Shown here: positions 9,590 to 22,013 of the stretch, piece after piece
How the letters are laid out: each line of letters opens with the position of its first letter
Position numbering within the stretch: the first letter of the stretch is position 1
Assembly (NCBI RefSeq): GCF_024741135.1
Contig: NZ_JANSUY010000005.1
Span: 185,566-249,565 of the forward strand
DNA: 64,000 nt
Origin: Aquiflexum gelatinilyticum
GTDB lineage: Bacteria > Bacteroidota > Bacteroidia > Cytophagales > Cyclobacteriaceae
Direction of reading: 5' to 3'
Notes under the pieces: model-generated
Told to the model about the DNA's origin: nothing
Databases searched by the model: none
The model's input: only the letters and a program-made list of their open reading frames with translations
Translations under genes and position numbers: made by a program

Positions 9590-10879
9590 CTAATTTTTAG
9601 CAGAAGCCAAATGGATTGGAGCTGGTTTTTTCCCTTTCTTTAATTCGATCACAGTGATCTCCGGCCATATACCTACCCTTCCGGCAAAAGCATGAAAACC
9701 AAAACCCCTATTGACATATAAGTATCTTCCGGCTTCTTCTGCCAATCCGGCCCAATTGGGATATCGGTATTGGACAGGGCTCCATTTGACCAATTGGGTT
9801 TCAATACCAAACTGCATACCGTGGGTATGTCCTGAAAGTGTCAGATGAACAGGATTAGGATTGTTTTTGACTTGGGCATCCCAATGGGATGGATCGTGGG
9901 AAAGCAAAATTTTGAAATCCCCGTTTTCAGTTCCTTTCAATGATTTTTGCAAATCGCCTTTTTCTTTGAATCCAACTCCCCAATTTTCAACTCCTGCAAT
10001 TACGATAGATTGCCCGTCTTTTTGTATCCTGATATTTTCATCCAAGAGCAAATCAAAACCTAGCTTTGCATGCTGTCCCTTCAATTTTTCAAAGTTTTCT
10101 TTTTTTGCTTCAGGGCTTGGCCATGAGGAATAATCCCCGTAGTCGTGGTTTCCCAAGATTGAAAACTGACCATATTTTGCCTTTATTTTTGAAAATTCTT
10201 TAATCAGCGGTTCAATTTCATCTGCCCTATGGTTGACCAGATCACCTGTAAAAACAAAAAGATCAGATTTTTGGTCCAATACCATCTGAACCCCACTTGC
10301 CACGGCTTTGTGGTCCTTTAAGCTTCCAGAATGGATGTCAGAAATCTGCGTAATGGTAAAGCCATCAAAGGCTTCAGGCAAATCTTCAAAGTATAAGACT
10401 TCCCTGTGAACTTTGAAATTGTATTTACCATACTTGATCCCATAAACAAAGCTAAAGAGGGGCACAGAAGCGACTGTCAAGGCCAAAATACTCACCCAAA
10501 CTGTTCTAGATGGAAAGGAATAACCTTTGGCACCATTCATTGCAAAAACCGTAATGGCTTGAATATTTCTAAAGATATCTTCTCCAAAAAGGACTAAAAC
10601 AATGACTAGCTGAGTAACTATCAAGGTGAGAAAAACACTGGATAGGGTCTGTGCCGAGGATGCAAATTCTCCCGTTGAAAAAACCTGAACAGATTTAAAT
10701 ACTAGCCAAGTCAATAAGCTCAACATAAATGCCCAATAGGACCATTTAATCATTTGTTGGATGCGAATTAGCTCGATTCCCATGCTGACGGTTCTGATAG
10801 CCTGAAACACATACCAACTTAAAAAGAGTATAAAGATGATTAAGATGGAGAAAAATATTATTGATCCGGATTGACTCAT
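9590..10879 (-). CDS. Membrane-anchored metallophosphoesterase (YkuE-like)
   Basis: 429 residues. Four hydrophobic segments (about 7-28, 48-66, 80-100, 128-147) anchor a calcineurin-like phosphoesterase domain (about 170-415). All metal-binding blocks are visible in order: ISDIHSG, FTGDLVNH, LGNHDYG, LLSHDP and SGHTHGMQFG. Relatives hydrolyse phosphoesters at the membrane (for example UDP-diacylglucosamine or other lipid-linked phosphates); the substrate here is not determined. ATG at 10879. The upstream 190 bases (10880-11070) contain no gene. Confidence 0.92.
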   Translation of the reverse strand: MSQSGSIIFFSILIIFILFLSWYVFQAIRTVSMGIELIRIQQMIKWSYWAFMLSLLTWLVFKSVQVFSTGEFASSAQTLSSVFLTLIVTQLVIVLVLFGEDIFRNIQAITVFAMNGAKGYSFPSRTVWVSILALTVASVPLFSFVYGIKYGKYNFKVHREVLYFEDLPEAFDGFTITQISDIHSGSLKDHKAVASGVQMVLDQKSDLFVFTGDLVNHRADEIEPLIKEFSKIKAKYGQFSILGNHDYGDYSSWPSPEAKKENFEKLKGQHAKLGFDLLLDENIRIQKDGQSIVIAGVENWGVGFKEKGDLQKSLKGTENGDFKILLSHDPSHWDAQVKNNPNPVHLTLSGHTHGMQFGIETQLVKWSPVQYRYPNWAGLAEEAGRYLYVNRGFGFHAFAGRVGIWPEITVIELKKGKKPAPIHLASAKN

Positions 10880-11070
10880 TTCTTTGTAGTTTTACAATCC
10901 TGTATACATAATAAGATTGGATTTTGTTCATTTTGGTCAAGATAAACTATTGAAAAAAGGTATGTCTTGGAAAAGATTGAACTTATACCTTGTAAAAAAT
11001 CATCTTCTGATCAACACAAATTGAGGAATACGAATTAATGAAATCCAGTGTGTTTCCTAATTAAAAAAAA

Positions 11071-11910
11071 TCAAACAACCTTAATCACCACATCAGTGGT
11101 CAAATGAGACTGAGAGGCGCCGCCGTAATTCCCTATAACCGGCGATGCAAACTTTGGGTCATAGCTGATTGCCAAAGGAATATATCGGCTATCTGCCAAT
11201 AATCCCAAACTTGGATCCAAACCAATCCAAGAAGCTCCGGGAAGAAATACTTCAACCCAAGCATGAAGCTCGTGTCCAGCGTCCAATTCAGGGTTGAAAG
11301 CATAGCCGCTGACAAACCTGCAGGCTAAACCGATACTTCTCAGCATGGACATCAGCATCCATGATAAATCACGGCAAGAACCAATTTTACTTTCAAAAAT
11401 CTCCCCCAAAGGCATAATACCCTCCTCATGACGGATGATATGTTCCCAATTGGAATGGATTTTGGCCAAAAGCAAAACTAAAAAACCTACAAGACCATCT
11501 GATTCTTTCATTATACTTTTGACGAATTCATCCAATCCGGGCAGTTTTTCTCCCTCAATATATATCCTTAAATAGTCTCTGACTTCCTCTGGATAAGAAA
11601 AGGTCTCAAATGGAAAGACGGGTTGCGGTTGGATGATAAATCCGTAGGGATTAAACTCCCCAACTTCTATTTCAAAATCACTTTTGATTTCCAAAAAATC
11701 CGATTCACCTGTAAACCAAGCTTGAAAGTAGGGGTTGTTCTCAAAATTGATCCTTTCATGAAACCCAAGAGGAGTGGGAAAAACAGTCCAATTTGAGTTT
11801 AAAACTTTGAAATAAAAACGTTGTAAAGGAATCAGATAAAATTCATGGATATTAAGCTGTACTTTCTGATCGTAAGTATATCTTGTTGAATGTCTGATTC
11901 TTAATTTCAT
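11071..11910 (-). CDS. Transglutaminase-like cysteine protease of the Anbu operon
   Basis: 279 residues. An N-terminal beta-rich region (about 1-115, 'bacterial transglutaminase-like N-terminal' type) precedes a transglutaminase/protease core with the triad Cys in GSCRDLSW (about 183), His in ELHAWVEVF (about 217) and Asp in GLDPSLG (about 232). The Trp/Arg after the Cys are also as expected. It is the last gene of the operon, 10 bases after Anbu. In the literature such operons are proposed to make and remove a peptide-like tag; this enzyme would be the peptidase or amide-transfer member. Confidence 0.93.
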   Translation of the reverse strand: MKLRIRHSTRYTYDQKVQLNIHEFYLIPLQRFYFKVLNSNWTVFPTPLGFHERINFENNPYFQAWFTGESDFLEIKSDFEIEVGEFNPYGFIIQPQPVFPFETFSYPEEVRDYLRIYIEGEKLPGLDEFVKSIMKESDGLVGFLVLLLAKIHSNWEHIIRHEEGIMPLGEIFESKIGSCRDLSWMLMSMLRSIGLACRFVSGYAFNPELDAGHELHAWVEVFLPGASWIGLDPSLGLLADSRYIPLAISYDPKFASPVIGNYGGASQSHLTTDVVIKVV

Positions 11911-11920
11911 TTCTTTAAAT

Positions 11921-12652
11921 TCATACTATTTCAAACTCCCGAAAAGCTTTTTGCAAAACTTCCGCCGGTAATACCTTTATCGCTTCCTTTAACCGGTTAT
12001 TCCAAAAAGCAGAAATATGTTCAAGTTCTTTTTGCTCAAACCTTTTTTCAATAGTATGATAGGTGTCATTTTCCAAAATCACAGTATCAATCGGGTAATC
12101 TACATCATTGGCTGAAATCCTTGTGGCATCAAATGCAAGGAAAGCACATTTCAAAGCATAATCCAAAGATTCTTCATAACTCAAGGATCTTCTCAAAACA
12201 GGATTGCCTGCACCTGTATTTCCTATGATGACAAAAGGCGTGCCCCTTCTGATTTCTATCCAATTTCCTTGTGGATAAAGCAGATATAGCTTTGGCACTT
12301 TATCATGCTCCAATTGGCCTCCAATAATTGAAAATAAATTGAATTTAAGTCCTGATTCTTCTAGATATTCTTTATCCTCTTTTGCAACAATTTTTACCTG
12401 ATTTCCAAATTCATTGACTGCTTTATAAAGCTTGGTAAAGTTGGCATCTTGGTCTTCAATGACTTCAGAAAAATAGGTGATTGCCTTGTCCCTTACAGAC
12501 CGCAAACCCGAAGTCATTATAAAAAAGGAATGTTTCTCTCTATTTACCGTAAAGACTTTTTTGGAAGTAGTAGTTTCGTTTCCTGAAGTGATGCGGGTGT
12601 CAGATAGGCCAATCAGGCCGTTTTTTGTTTTTATTCCTAGGCAAAAGGTCAT
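11921..12652 (-). CDS. Anbu, proteasome-like Ntn hydrolase
   Basis: 243 residues beginning MTFCLGIKTKNGLIGLSDTRIT, so Thr2 becomes the N-terminal nucleophile once Met is removed, with Asp18 and Lys31/32 as the other active-site residues of the HslV/proteasome fold. Length and sequence fit Anbu (also called BPH) rather than HslV or 20S beta subunits. Anbu subunits assemble into open spiral or ring particles without a known ATPase partner. The start codon overlaps the alpha-E stop (ATGA at 12649-12652), which implies translational coupling. Confidence 0.93.
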   Translation of the reverse strand: MTFCLGIKTKNGLIGLSDTRITSGNETTTSKKVFTVNREKHSFFIMTSGLRSVRDKAITYFSEVIEDQDANFTKLYKAVNEFGNQVKIVAKEDKEYLEESGLKFNLFSIIGGQLEHDKVPKLYLLYPQGNWIEIRRGTPFVIIGNTGAGNPVLRRSLSYEESLDYALKCAFLAFDATRISANDVDYPIDTVILENDTYHTIEKRFEQKELEHISAFWNNRLKEAIKVLPAEVLQKAFREFEIV

Positions 12653-13629
12653 TCCTGAATCTGTGTTTGATTGATAAAGTTATCCTTAATTTGGAAGAAG
12701 TTGGTATTTATTTTATTTGAAACATCATTTATTTTTATTTGGAGTTGGTCAAGGTATTCGTGAAGACCCATGTTTATGATTTCTTCCACATCGGTAAATT
12801 CCAGGTTTGATCTCAATTCCCCGATGGCTTTTTCTGCAGAATTCTTGTAACCGCTATCCGCCAGACCGGAAATTTTGTGAAGACAACTCTCTGCCTCTCT
12901 GATGCAATAAAAAACAGACCTTGGAAAATACTTATTCAAAATAAGAAACTCAACCACTTTGGCTGGCTCAATATTTCCGTACATCCTTCTATAGGTATTA
13001 AAAGCTGTTACTGACTTTAACAAAGCCGTCCAATGAAGGAAATCCAATGGACTACCTACCAAACTCGGTGCTGGTAGCAAAATATGATATTTGACATCTA
13101 CAATCCTGCTGGTCTTATCTGCCCGTTCCAAAAACAGCCCCAATTGCCTAAAATACCAGCCTTCTGTCCTTGCTACGGTACTGTCAGCAAGTCCATAGAG
13201 TAAGAGAACCTGATTTTTTACACTTTCGAAAAAAGCCCTGGGGTCTTCTTTGTTCCAATCTTTTTTATCTGCCCTTTTCAAAACAAAATGATACAATTCA
13301 TTTAGATTTTCCCAAGTTTCCTTGGTTAGGTTTTCACGGATTACCCTTGCATTTTCTCTGGCATAAGAGATAGAAGAAATGATCGAGTTTGGATTATCTG
13401 AATCAAATGTCAGAAAATGGATAACATCCTTTCTTTCAAAGTTTTTATGCTTGGTTTTATAGATTTCATTGTCGCCTGTGGTGATGACCAAGGGTTCCCA
13501 CTGCTCTTTCAAGTCAGGTGGAAGGTCAAGCATCAGGTTGAAATTCACATCAATAAACCTGGAATAATTTTCGGCCCTTTCGAGGTATCTCCCCAGCCAA
13601 TATATCGAACTTGCAACTCTACTTAGCAT
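12649..13629 (-). CDS. Alpha-E domain protein of the Anbu operon
   Basis: 326 residues, nearly all helical. It opens with the signature MLSRVASSIYWLGRYLERAENYSRFIDV and repeats a similar helix later (WYFRQLGLFLERADKTSRIVDV), as expected for the alpha-E family. The family is found next to circularly permuted ATP-grasp enzymes and Anbu; a scaffold or co-ligase role is proposed but not proven. It starts 6 bases after the ATP-grasp stop and overlaps Anbu by 4 bases. Confidence 0.92.
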   Translation of the reverse strand: MLSRVASSIYWLGRYLERAENYSRFIDVNFNLMLDLPPDLKEQWEPLVITTGDNEIYKTKHKNFERKDVIHFLTFDSDNPNSIISSISYARENARVIRENLTKETWENLNELYHFVLKRADKKDWNKEDPRAFFESVKNQVLLLYGLADSTVARTEGWYFRQLGLFLERADKTSRIVDVKYHILLPAPSLVGSPLDFLHWTALLKSVTAFNTYRRMYGNIEPAKVVEFLILNKYFPRSVFYCIREAESCLHKISGLADSGYKNSAEKAIGELRSNLEFTDVEEIINMGLHEYLDQLQIKINDVSNKINTNFFQIKDNFINQTQIQE

Positions 13630-13635
13630 AGTATT

Positions 13636-15063
13636 TTAATTATATAAAACCCAAGTATCTTTACTTCCCCCGCCTTGGGAGCTGTTAACTACCAATGACC
13701 CTTTTTTCAATGCCACCCTCGTCAGCGCTCCGGGTATCACTTCGATTTCTTGTCCATACAAAATATAAGGTCTCAAATCCACGTGCCTTCCTTCCAATCC
13801 ATTGTCAGTCAAAGTTGGTACTGTGGATAAGGATAAGGTGGGCTGCGCGATATAATTGGTCGGATTGTTTTTGACAAGGTTCCTGAATTTGGCATGTTCT
13901 TCTTTGGTGGCTTTGGGACCTATCAGCATGCCGTAGCCACCTGCAGCATTGGTTTCTTTCACAACAAGGTCTTCAATATTGTCCAAAACATATTTTCTAT
14001 CCTGTTCTTCTCTGCAGAGATAAGTAGGTACGTTTTCCAAAATCGGTTCTTCACCAAGGTAATATTTGATCAATCTCGGAACATAGGCATAGACAGCTTT
14101 GTCATCTGCCACCCCTGTTCCAGGCGCATTGGCGAGCGCTATATTTCCAGCCTTATAGGCTTCAAATATCCCCGGTATGCCCAACATAGAATGTGGATTG
14201 AAAGTCAATGGGTCCAAAAAAGTGTCATCGATCCTTCTGTACAGAACATCAATCTGCTCCAATCCCTTGGTTGTCTGCATAAAGACTTTCTTGCCTTTGG
14301 TGATCAAATCCACACCAGAAACCAACTCAACTCCCATCTGCAAAGCAAGATAGGAATGCTCAAAATACGCAGAATTATAAATCCCCGGAGTCAAAACCCC
14401 GACAACAGGCTTTTCTTTATTGGAAATGAATTGAAGCATTTTCAAAAGCTTGACCGGATAATCCGAAACAGGCATCACACCCAGTTTATTGAATAGGTCG
14501 GGATAAGCGCGCTTGATGATTTCACGGCTCTCGAGCATGTAGGACACACCCGACGGGCAGCGGAGATTATCCTCCAGAATATAATAGTTTCCGTCATTGT
14601 TCCGGACCAAGTCTGTTCCCGTGATGTGGCACCAAATTCCTTTGGGAGGCGTAAGTCCTTCACAGGGTTTTAGGTAATCCTTGCTGCCAAGAATCAGGTC
14701 TTCAGGTACAATTTTGTCCTTCAGTACTTTCCTGTCATTATAAATATCCTGCAAAAAAAGGTTGAGTGTATGGATCCGCTGCTTCAGTCCTGCTTCGATT
14801 TTCTTCCATTCCTGATGCGCGATAATCCTTGGGATAATATCAAGATGAAGGATTTTTTCCATTCCCTGATTATCATGGTAGACATTAAAAGTCATCCCCA
14901 TCGCTACCTGAGTCTTATTGGCAGAGTATTGAAGATGAGACATCCTTTTTGAAGTGGTTTTTCCCAAAAGTTTGAGAAATTCCTGATAATGGGGTCTCAC
15001 CTGACCCTCTTTGGCAAACATTTCATCAAAATTATCCCCAACTTGGTATTGATTCGTCTCCAT
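13636..15063 (-). CDS. Circularly permuted ATP-grasp ligase of the Anbu operon
   Basis: 475 residues of the circularly permuted type 2 ATP-grasp family. Typical blocks are visible: an early WKKIEAGLKQRI helix, DIYNDRKVL, the ITGTDLVRN and YYILEDNLRCPSGVSY nucleotide/Mg region, NAPGTGVADDKAVYAYVPRLI, VKETNAAGGYGMLIG and a C-terminal LRPYILYG. It should form an amide or peptide bond using ATP; the substrate is unknown. It is the first gene of the Anbu operon, with ATG at 15063 and about 130 non-coding bases upstream. A weak TTG-N19-TATATTCA lies upstream, too poor for a promoter call. Confidence 0.93.
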   Translation of the reverse strand: METNQYQVGDNFDEMFAKEGQVRPHYQEFLKLLGKTTSKRMSHLQYSANKTQVAMGMTFNVYHDNQGMEKILHLDIIPRIIAHQEWKKIEAGLKQRIHTLNLFLQDIYNDRKVLKDKIVPEDLILGSKDYLKPCEGLTPPKGIWCHITGTDLVRNNDGNYYILEDNLRCPSGVSYMLESREIIKRAYPDLFNKLGVMPVSDYPVKLLKMLQFISNKEKPVVGVLTPGIYNSAYFEHSYLALQMGVELVSGVDLITKGKKVFMQTTKGLEQIDVLYRRIDDTFLDPLTFNPHSMLGIPGIFEAYKAGNIALANAPGTGVADDKAVYAYVPRLIKYYLGEEPILENVPTYLCREEQDRKYVLDNIEDLVVKETNAAGGYGMLIGPKATKEEHAKFRNLVKNNPTNYIAQPTLSLSTVPTLTDNGLEGRHVDLRPYILYGQEIEVIPGALTRVALKKGSLVVNSSQGGGSKDTWVLYN

Positions 15064-15194
15064 ATGGCCTGTTTTTTGGATTTAAAAATGATATTGCTTG
15101 AATATAGCGGATTTTGAAAAACAAACAAAAACTTGGACTCCGATTCATTAAATTGATAAAAATAATATCTGATCATTAAGAAATTATTAAAAAT

Positions 15195-15227
15195 AAAAAA
15201 GCCTTGAACTGACTTTCAATTCAAGGC
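15195..15227 (-). terminator. Rho-independent terminator after metG
   Basis: On the minus strand an 8-bp stem GCCTTGAA/TTCAAGGC with an 11-base loop runs into TTTTTTATTTTT. It lies 20-50 bases past the metG stop and separates it from the Anbu operon. Confidence 0.85.
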
Positions 15228-15249
15228 CTTCCATTCGGTGTATTTAATA

Positions 15250-17310
15250 TCAGGAAATCGTCGATCCTTCAGAAGTTGGAGTATTGGGTTGAAGAAGCCT
15301 TAGGCTGCCGTCCCGGTCTTCGGCCATCAAGATCATCCCTTCAGAGTCTATACCCATCATCTTTCTTGGCGCAAGGTTGATCAACATGGTTACCTGCTTT
15401 CCAATAAGATCCTCAGGTTGGAAATGTTCTGCCACGCCACTCAATACTGTTTTCACTCCCAAACCCGTATCCACCGTCAATCTGAGCAGCTTTTTGGATT
15501 TTGGCATTGGTTCAGCAGTCAGGACTTTTACCACCCTCATGTCGAGTTTGGCAAAATCTTCATAAGAAATAATGTCCTTCATAGGTTCTGCCACAGCATT
15601 TGAAATTTCATTTTGTTTTTTGGTAGCCATGAGTTTTTGGATTTGGGCTTCGACCGTAGCATCCTCGATTTTGTCAAATAATAGAGCAGCCTCAAAGATC
15701 TGTTGACCGGTCTGCAACAATTCGTGGCTTCCTGCATCTTCCCATTTCAATCCCTGTAGACCAAACATCCCAAATATTTTAGCCGAAGTGAATGGCAAAA
15801 ACGGTTCTGCAACAATAGCCAGGTTTGCGGCAAAATTAAGGGCAATATTGAGGATTGTCCCTGTTCTTTCCCTGTCCTCCTTGATAGTTTTCCAAGGTTC
15901 TGTTTCTGCAAGGTATTTGTTTCCCGTACGGGCGAAATCCATTACAAATGAAAGTGCTTCTCTAAATCGGTATCTTTCGATAGAAGCCGCAATTTTTTCA
16001 GGGAAGGATTTCAATGCTTCCAAAGCATCTTTGTCCAAGTCATTCAATGTCCCCAAACCGGGAACATTACCATCAAAAAACTTGTGTGTCAAAACCACCG
16101 CCCTGTTCACAAAATTGCCATAAATGGCCACAAGCTCTGAGTTGTTTCGGGATTGAAAATCCTTCCAGGTAAAATCATTGTCCTTGGTTTCGGGAGCATT
16201 TGCAGTCAAGACATAGCGCAATACATCCTGTTTGTCCGGAAATTGCTCCAGGTATTCGTGCAGCCAGACCGCCCAATTTCGTGAAGTAGATATTTTGTCT
16301 CCTTCGAGATTCAGAAATTCATTTGCGGGTACATTGTCCGGAAGCACATATCCTCCGTGAGTTTTGAGAATAGCGGGGAAAACAATACAATGGAAAACGA
16401 TATTGTCCTTGCCGATGAAATGAACCAATTTGGTATCTTCTGACCTCCAATAAGGCTCCCAATCGATCCCTTTTTCAGCTGCCCATTCTTTCGTACTGGA
16501 GATGTAGCCTATCGGTGCATCAAACCATACATAGAGGACCTTTCCTTCCGCTCCTTCGACGGGTACAGGAATTCCCCAATCCATATCTCTTGTCATCGAC
16601 CTCGCCTGCAATCCGTCACCGGCTTCCAACCAAGAGCGACACTGTCCAAGTACATTGTTTTTCCAATCTTGAGCATGGTCGACCAAAATCCAGTTTTTGA
16701 GAAAATCTGTGTATTTGGCCAAATCGAGAAACCAATGCTTGGTTTCCTTCAATACAGGGGTATTGCCTGACAGTTTGGATTTCGGATTGATCAGTTCCGT
16801 TGGACTGAGTGAAGATCCACATCTTTCACATTGGTCTCCGTAAGCATGTTCATTGCCACATTTGGGGCAAGTGCCTTCTATATATCTATCAGCGAGAAAC
16901 TGTCCGGCTTCCTCATCAAAATACTGTTCGGTGGTCTGTTCAAGAAATTCTCCTTTGTCATAAAGGTCCCGAAAAAATCCTGAAGCAGTTTCATGATGGA
17001 TTTTCGCGGAAGTCCTTGAATAATGGTCAAAACTTATCCCAAATTCCTGAAAGCTCTTTTTCATCAGCTCGTGGTATCTGTCCACGACTTCTTGGGGACT
17101 TATTCCTTCTTTCCTTGCTTTAATGGTGATGGCAACGCCATGCTCATCAGACCCACCGACAAAAGCCACATCTCGACCTTGTGAACGCAGGTATCTCACA
17201 TAGATGTCAGCAGGAATATAGCATCCAGCCAAGTGACCGATGTGCAAAGGACCATTGGCATAAGGCAGCGCAGCAGTGATTGTATATCTTTTGAATTCGC
17301 TTGGTTTCAT
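15250..17310 (-). CDS. metG: Methionyl-tRNA synthetase
   Basis: 686 residues from the ATG at 17310; a TTG nine bases further up is inside the probable promoter box and was rejected. The class I signature HIGH is at 23-26 and the KMSKS loop appears as KISTS at about 336. A zinc knuckle (CPKCG...CERCG, about 147-165) lies in the connective insert. A C-terminal tRNA-binding (Trbp111/EMAP) domain occupies about 577-686. It charges tRNA-Met with methionine. The full-length two-domain form is usual in Bacteroidota. A TAnnTTTG box sits only 6 bases before the ATG, so the mRNA may be nearly leaderless. Confidence 0.97.
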   Translation of the reverse strand: MKPSEFKRYTITAALPYANGPLHIGHLAGCYIPADIYVRYLRSQGRDVAFVGGSDEHGVAITIKARKEGISPQEVVDRYHELMKKSFQEFGISFDHYSRTSAKIHHETASGFFRDLYDKGEFLEQTTEQYFDEEAGQFLADRYIEGTCPKCGNEHAYGDQCERCGSSLSPTELINPKSKLSGNTPVLKETKHWFLDLAKYTDFLKNWILVDHAQDWKNNVLGQCRSWLEAGDGLQARSMTRDMDWGIPVPVEGAEGKVLYVWFDAPIGYISSTKEWAAEKGIDWEPYWRSEDTKLVHFIGKDNIVFHCIVFPAILKTHGGYVLPDNVPANEFLNLEGDKISTSRNWAVWLHEYLEQFPDKQDVLRYVLTANAPETKDNDFTWKDFQSRNNSELVAIYGNFVNRAVVLTHKFFDGNVPGLGTLNDLDKDALEALKSFPEKIAASIERYRFREALSFVMDFARTGNKYLAETEPWKTIKEDRERTGTILNIALNFAANLAIVAEPFLPFTSAKIFGMFGLQGLKWEDAGSHELLQTGQQIFEAALLFDKIEDATVEAQIQKLMATKKQNEISNAVAEPMKDIISYEDFAKLDMRVVKVLTAEPMPKSKKLLRLTVDTGLGVKTVLSGVAEHFQPEDLIGKQVTMLINLAPRKMMGIDSEGMILMAEDRDGSLRLLQPNTPTSEGSTIS

Positions 17311-17316
17311 AAGCCG

Positions 17317-17324
17317 CAAAGGTA
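17317..17324 (-). promoter_or_regulatory. Bacteroidota -7 box of metG
   Basis: TACCTTTG on the minus strand matches TAnnTTTG; a TTA lies 19 bases upstream, close to the -33 TTG. The box ends 6 bases before the chosen ATG, which predicts a very short or absent 5' leader. Confidence 0.55.
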
Positions 17325-17360
17325 GAAATTAGAATGGAATGGGTAAGTTGGAAATTGATT

Positions 17361-17993
17361 TCAAATTAAGGCCATTTCTTTGCGTGCATCTTCCGTAAGT
17401 ATGCCGGTGTAAATGATCTGAATGGCCTGATCGTAGATTTCAGCAGGACTGAGTTTGAAACTTGCGCGCATTTCCTCAGGAAACTGACTTAAAAATTTGT
17501 GGTCTATCAGATTTTGTATCGCGGAAGTATAGATAAATACAATAAAAGAAACATTGACCGAAGGGAGTACATATCCCTTTTCAATGCCTTCCTGAATCAG
17601 TTTTTGAAATCTCAAATACCCGGATTCTCTGATATATGCCAATAAATCAGCCCAAATGGATGGTGCATGGTCACGAAGTTCATCCAATATCTTGGGGTTG
17701 ATTGTGGATACATCAGAGGCAACGGTTGTCAGCAGTGATTTTAATTTGACTGTGTATGGAATGAGCTTGTTCTCCAAAAGCATACTGACCTTGATTGAAA
17801 GTTTGGTTTTTAGCACGTCAAAAGTAGCACCCAAAAGTTCTAATTTACCGGGAAAATACTTATAAAGTGTCTTCTTACTCATACCCAATTCCTGGGCAAT
17901 TTCATCCATGGTGGTATTTTTATAGCCTTTCTTGATAAAGTATTGGTAGGCTACTTCTAGGATTTTGGCTTCGATATCTGATTTCTTACTCAT
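17361..17993 (-). CDS. TetR-family transcriptional regulator
   Basis: 210 residues starting at the ATG at 17993 (MSKKSDIEAKIL). The frame continues upstream to 18059, but those 22 extra residues do not fit the family and would place the -7 box inside the gene. The N-terminal helix-turn-helix is clear: YKNTTMDEIAQELGMSKKTLYKYF (about 25-48). The ligand-binding domain is unassigned. It is divergent from ligA; whether it controls ligA, metG or distant genes is not known. Confidence 0.9.
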   Translation of the reverse strand: MSKKSDIEAKILEVAYQYFIKKGYKNTTMDEIAQELGMSKKTLYKYFPGKLELLGATFDVLKTKLSIKVSMLLENKLIPYTVKLKSLLTTVASDVSTINPKILDELRDHAPSIWADLLAYIRESGYLRFQKLIQEGIEKGYVLPSVNVSFIVFIYTSAIQNLIDHKFLSQFPEEMRASFKLSPAEIYDQAIQIIYTGILTEDARKEMALI

Positions 17994-18010
17994 CGATTGG
18001 AATAGAGGGG

Positions 18011-18018
18011 CAAATATA
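18011..18018 (-). promoter_or_regulatory. -7 box of the TetR gene at 17361
   Basis: TATATTTG on the minus strand fits TAnnTTTG, 17 bases upstream of the ATG at 17993. No clear TTG was found at the expected distance. Its position supports the internal start over the longer reading frame. Confidence 0.5.
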
Positions 18019-18019
18019 G

Positions 18020-21095
<3,076 letters not shown>

Positions 21096-21102
<7 letters not shown>

Positions 21103-21953
21103 AGTTACACGGTACGGGAGTGGCCTTAATCACCCCATTTTCTGAAGACGGATCAATTGATTTTGCAGGATTGAGAAATGTAATCAACCACGTCATAGAC
21201 GGTGGTGTAGATTATTTGGTAGTATGTGGCACTACAGGGGAAAGTGCAACTTTATCCAAATCAGAAAAAAAACAAGTTCTAAAAGCAGCTTTGGAATACA
21301 ATGCCGGTAGGATTCCTGTCGTATACGGTATCGGAGGAAATAACACCTCCGGAGTATTGGAAGAAATCCAAGAAACAGATTTTTCAGGGATTGACGCTAT
21401 TCTTTCTGTCAGTCCATATTATAACAAGCCGACGCAAGCAGGAATAATTGCCCATTATACAGCAATAGCAGATGCTTGTCCTGTTCCGGTGATTTTGTAC
21501 AATGTACCTGGTCGGACCATGTCCAATGTGGCTTTTCAGACGACTGTCCACCTTTCCCAACATCCCAACATTATTGGAATGAAGGAGGCAAGTGGCGATC
21601 TTTCCCAATGCATGAGGATAGCAGCAAGGATGCCAAAAGATTTTCTTCTGATATCGGGAGATGATATCCTGACTCCGTCTATGCGGGTCATCGGTGGTCA
21701 GGGCGTAATTTCAGTGTTGGCGAATGCTTATCCTGCTATTTTCAAAACCATCTGCCACGGCAATCTTGACGAAGCAAAAGAGGCAGCCTTCAAGCTTTTG
21801 GATATCAACCCAATGATGTATGAAGAAGCCAATCCGGTCGGATTGAAGTTTCTTATGAGCCATTTGGGGATTTGCGGAGAAACGGTTCGTCTTCCTTTGT
21901 TAAAGGCTACAGAAAGTCTGAAAGAAAGGATTTTGAAGAATCTTGTAAAATAA
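21096..21953 (+). CDS. dapA: 4-hydroxy-tetrahydrodipicolinate synthase
   Basis: 285 residues, full length. It condenses pyruvate with aspartate semialdehyde in lysine/diaminopimelate synthesis. Family signatures are present: GTTGESATL (substrate-binding Thr pair), YNVPGRTMSN with the catalytic Tyr, and the Schiff-base Lys in GMKEASGD. It is coupled to the DUF6913-like gene by a 7-base overlap. A GC-rich hairpin follows at 21959. Confidence 0.97.
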
Positions 21954-21958
21954 AATTC

Positions 21959-21987
21959 AGGGGCAAAAGAAGTTTCCTTTTGCCCCT
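21959..21987 (+). terminator. Hairpin between dapA and xseA, weak terminator
   Basis: A 10-bp perfect stem AGGGGCAAAA/TTTTGCCCCT with a 9-base loop. The bases that follow (ACCCTACTTTTTG) have only a delayed T run, so termination may be partial. It could end the ligA-dapA transcript, or reduce read-through into xseA. Confidence 0.45.
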
Positions 21988-22013
21988 ACCCTACTTTTTG
22001 AGTAATTTCCCAA

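Noticed and set aside
13894..14496. 200-codon plus-strand open frame
   Set aside because: It lies wholly antisense to the ATP-grasp gene, whose motifs are clear; composition is that of a shadow frame and no family features are seen.
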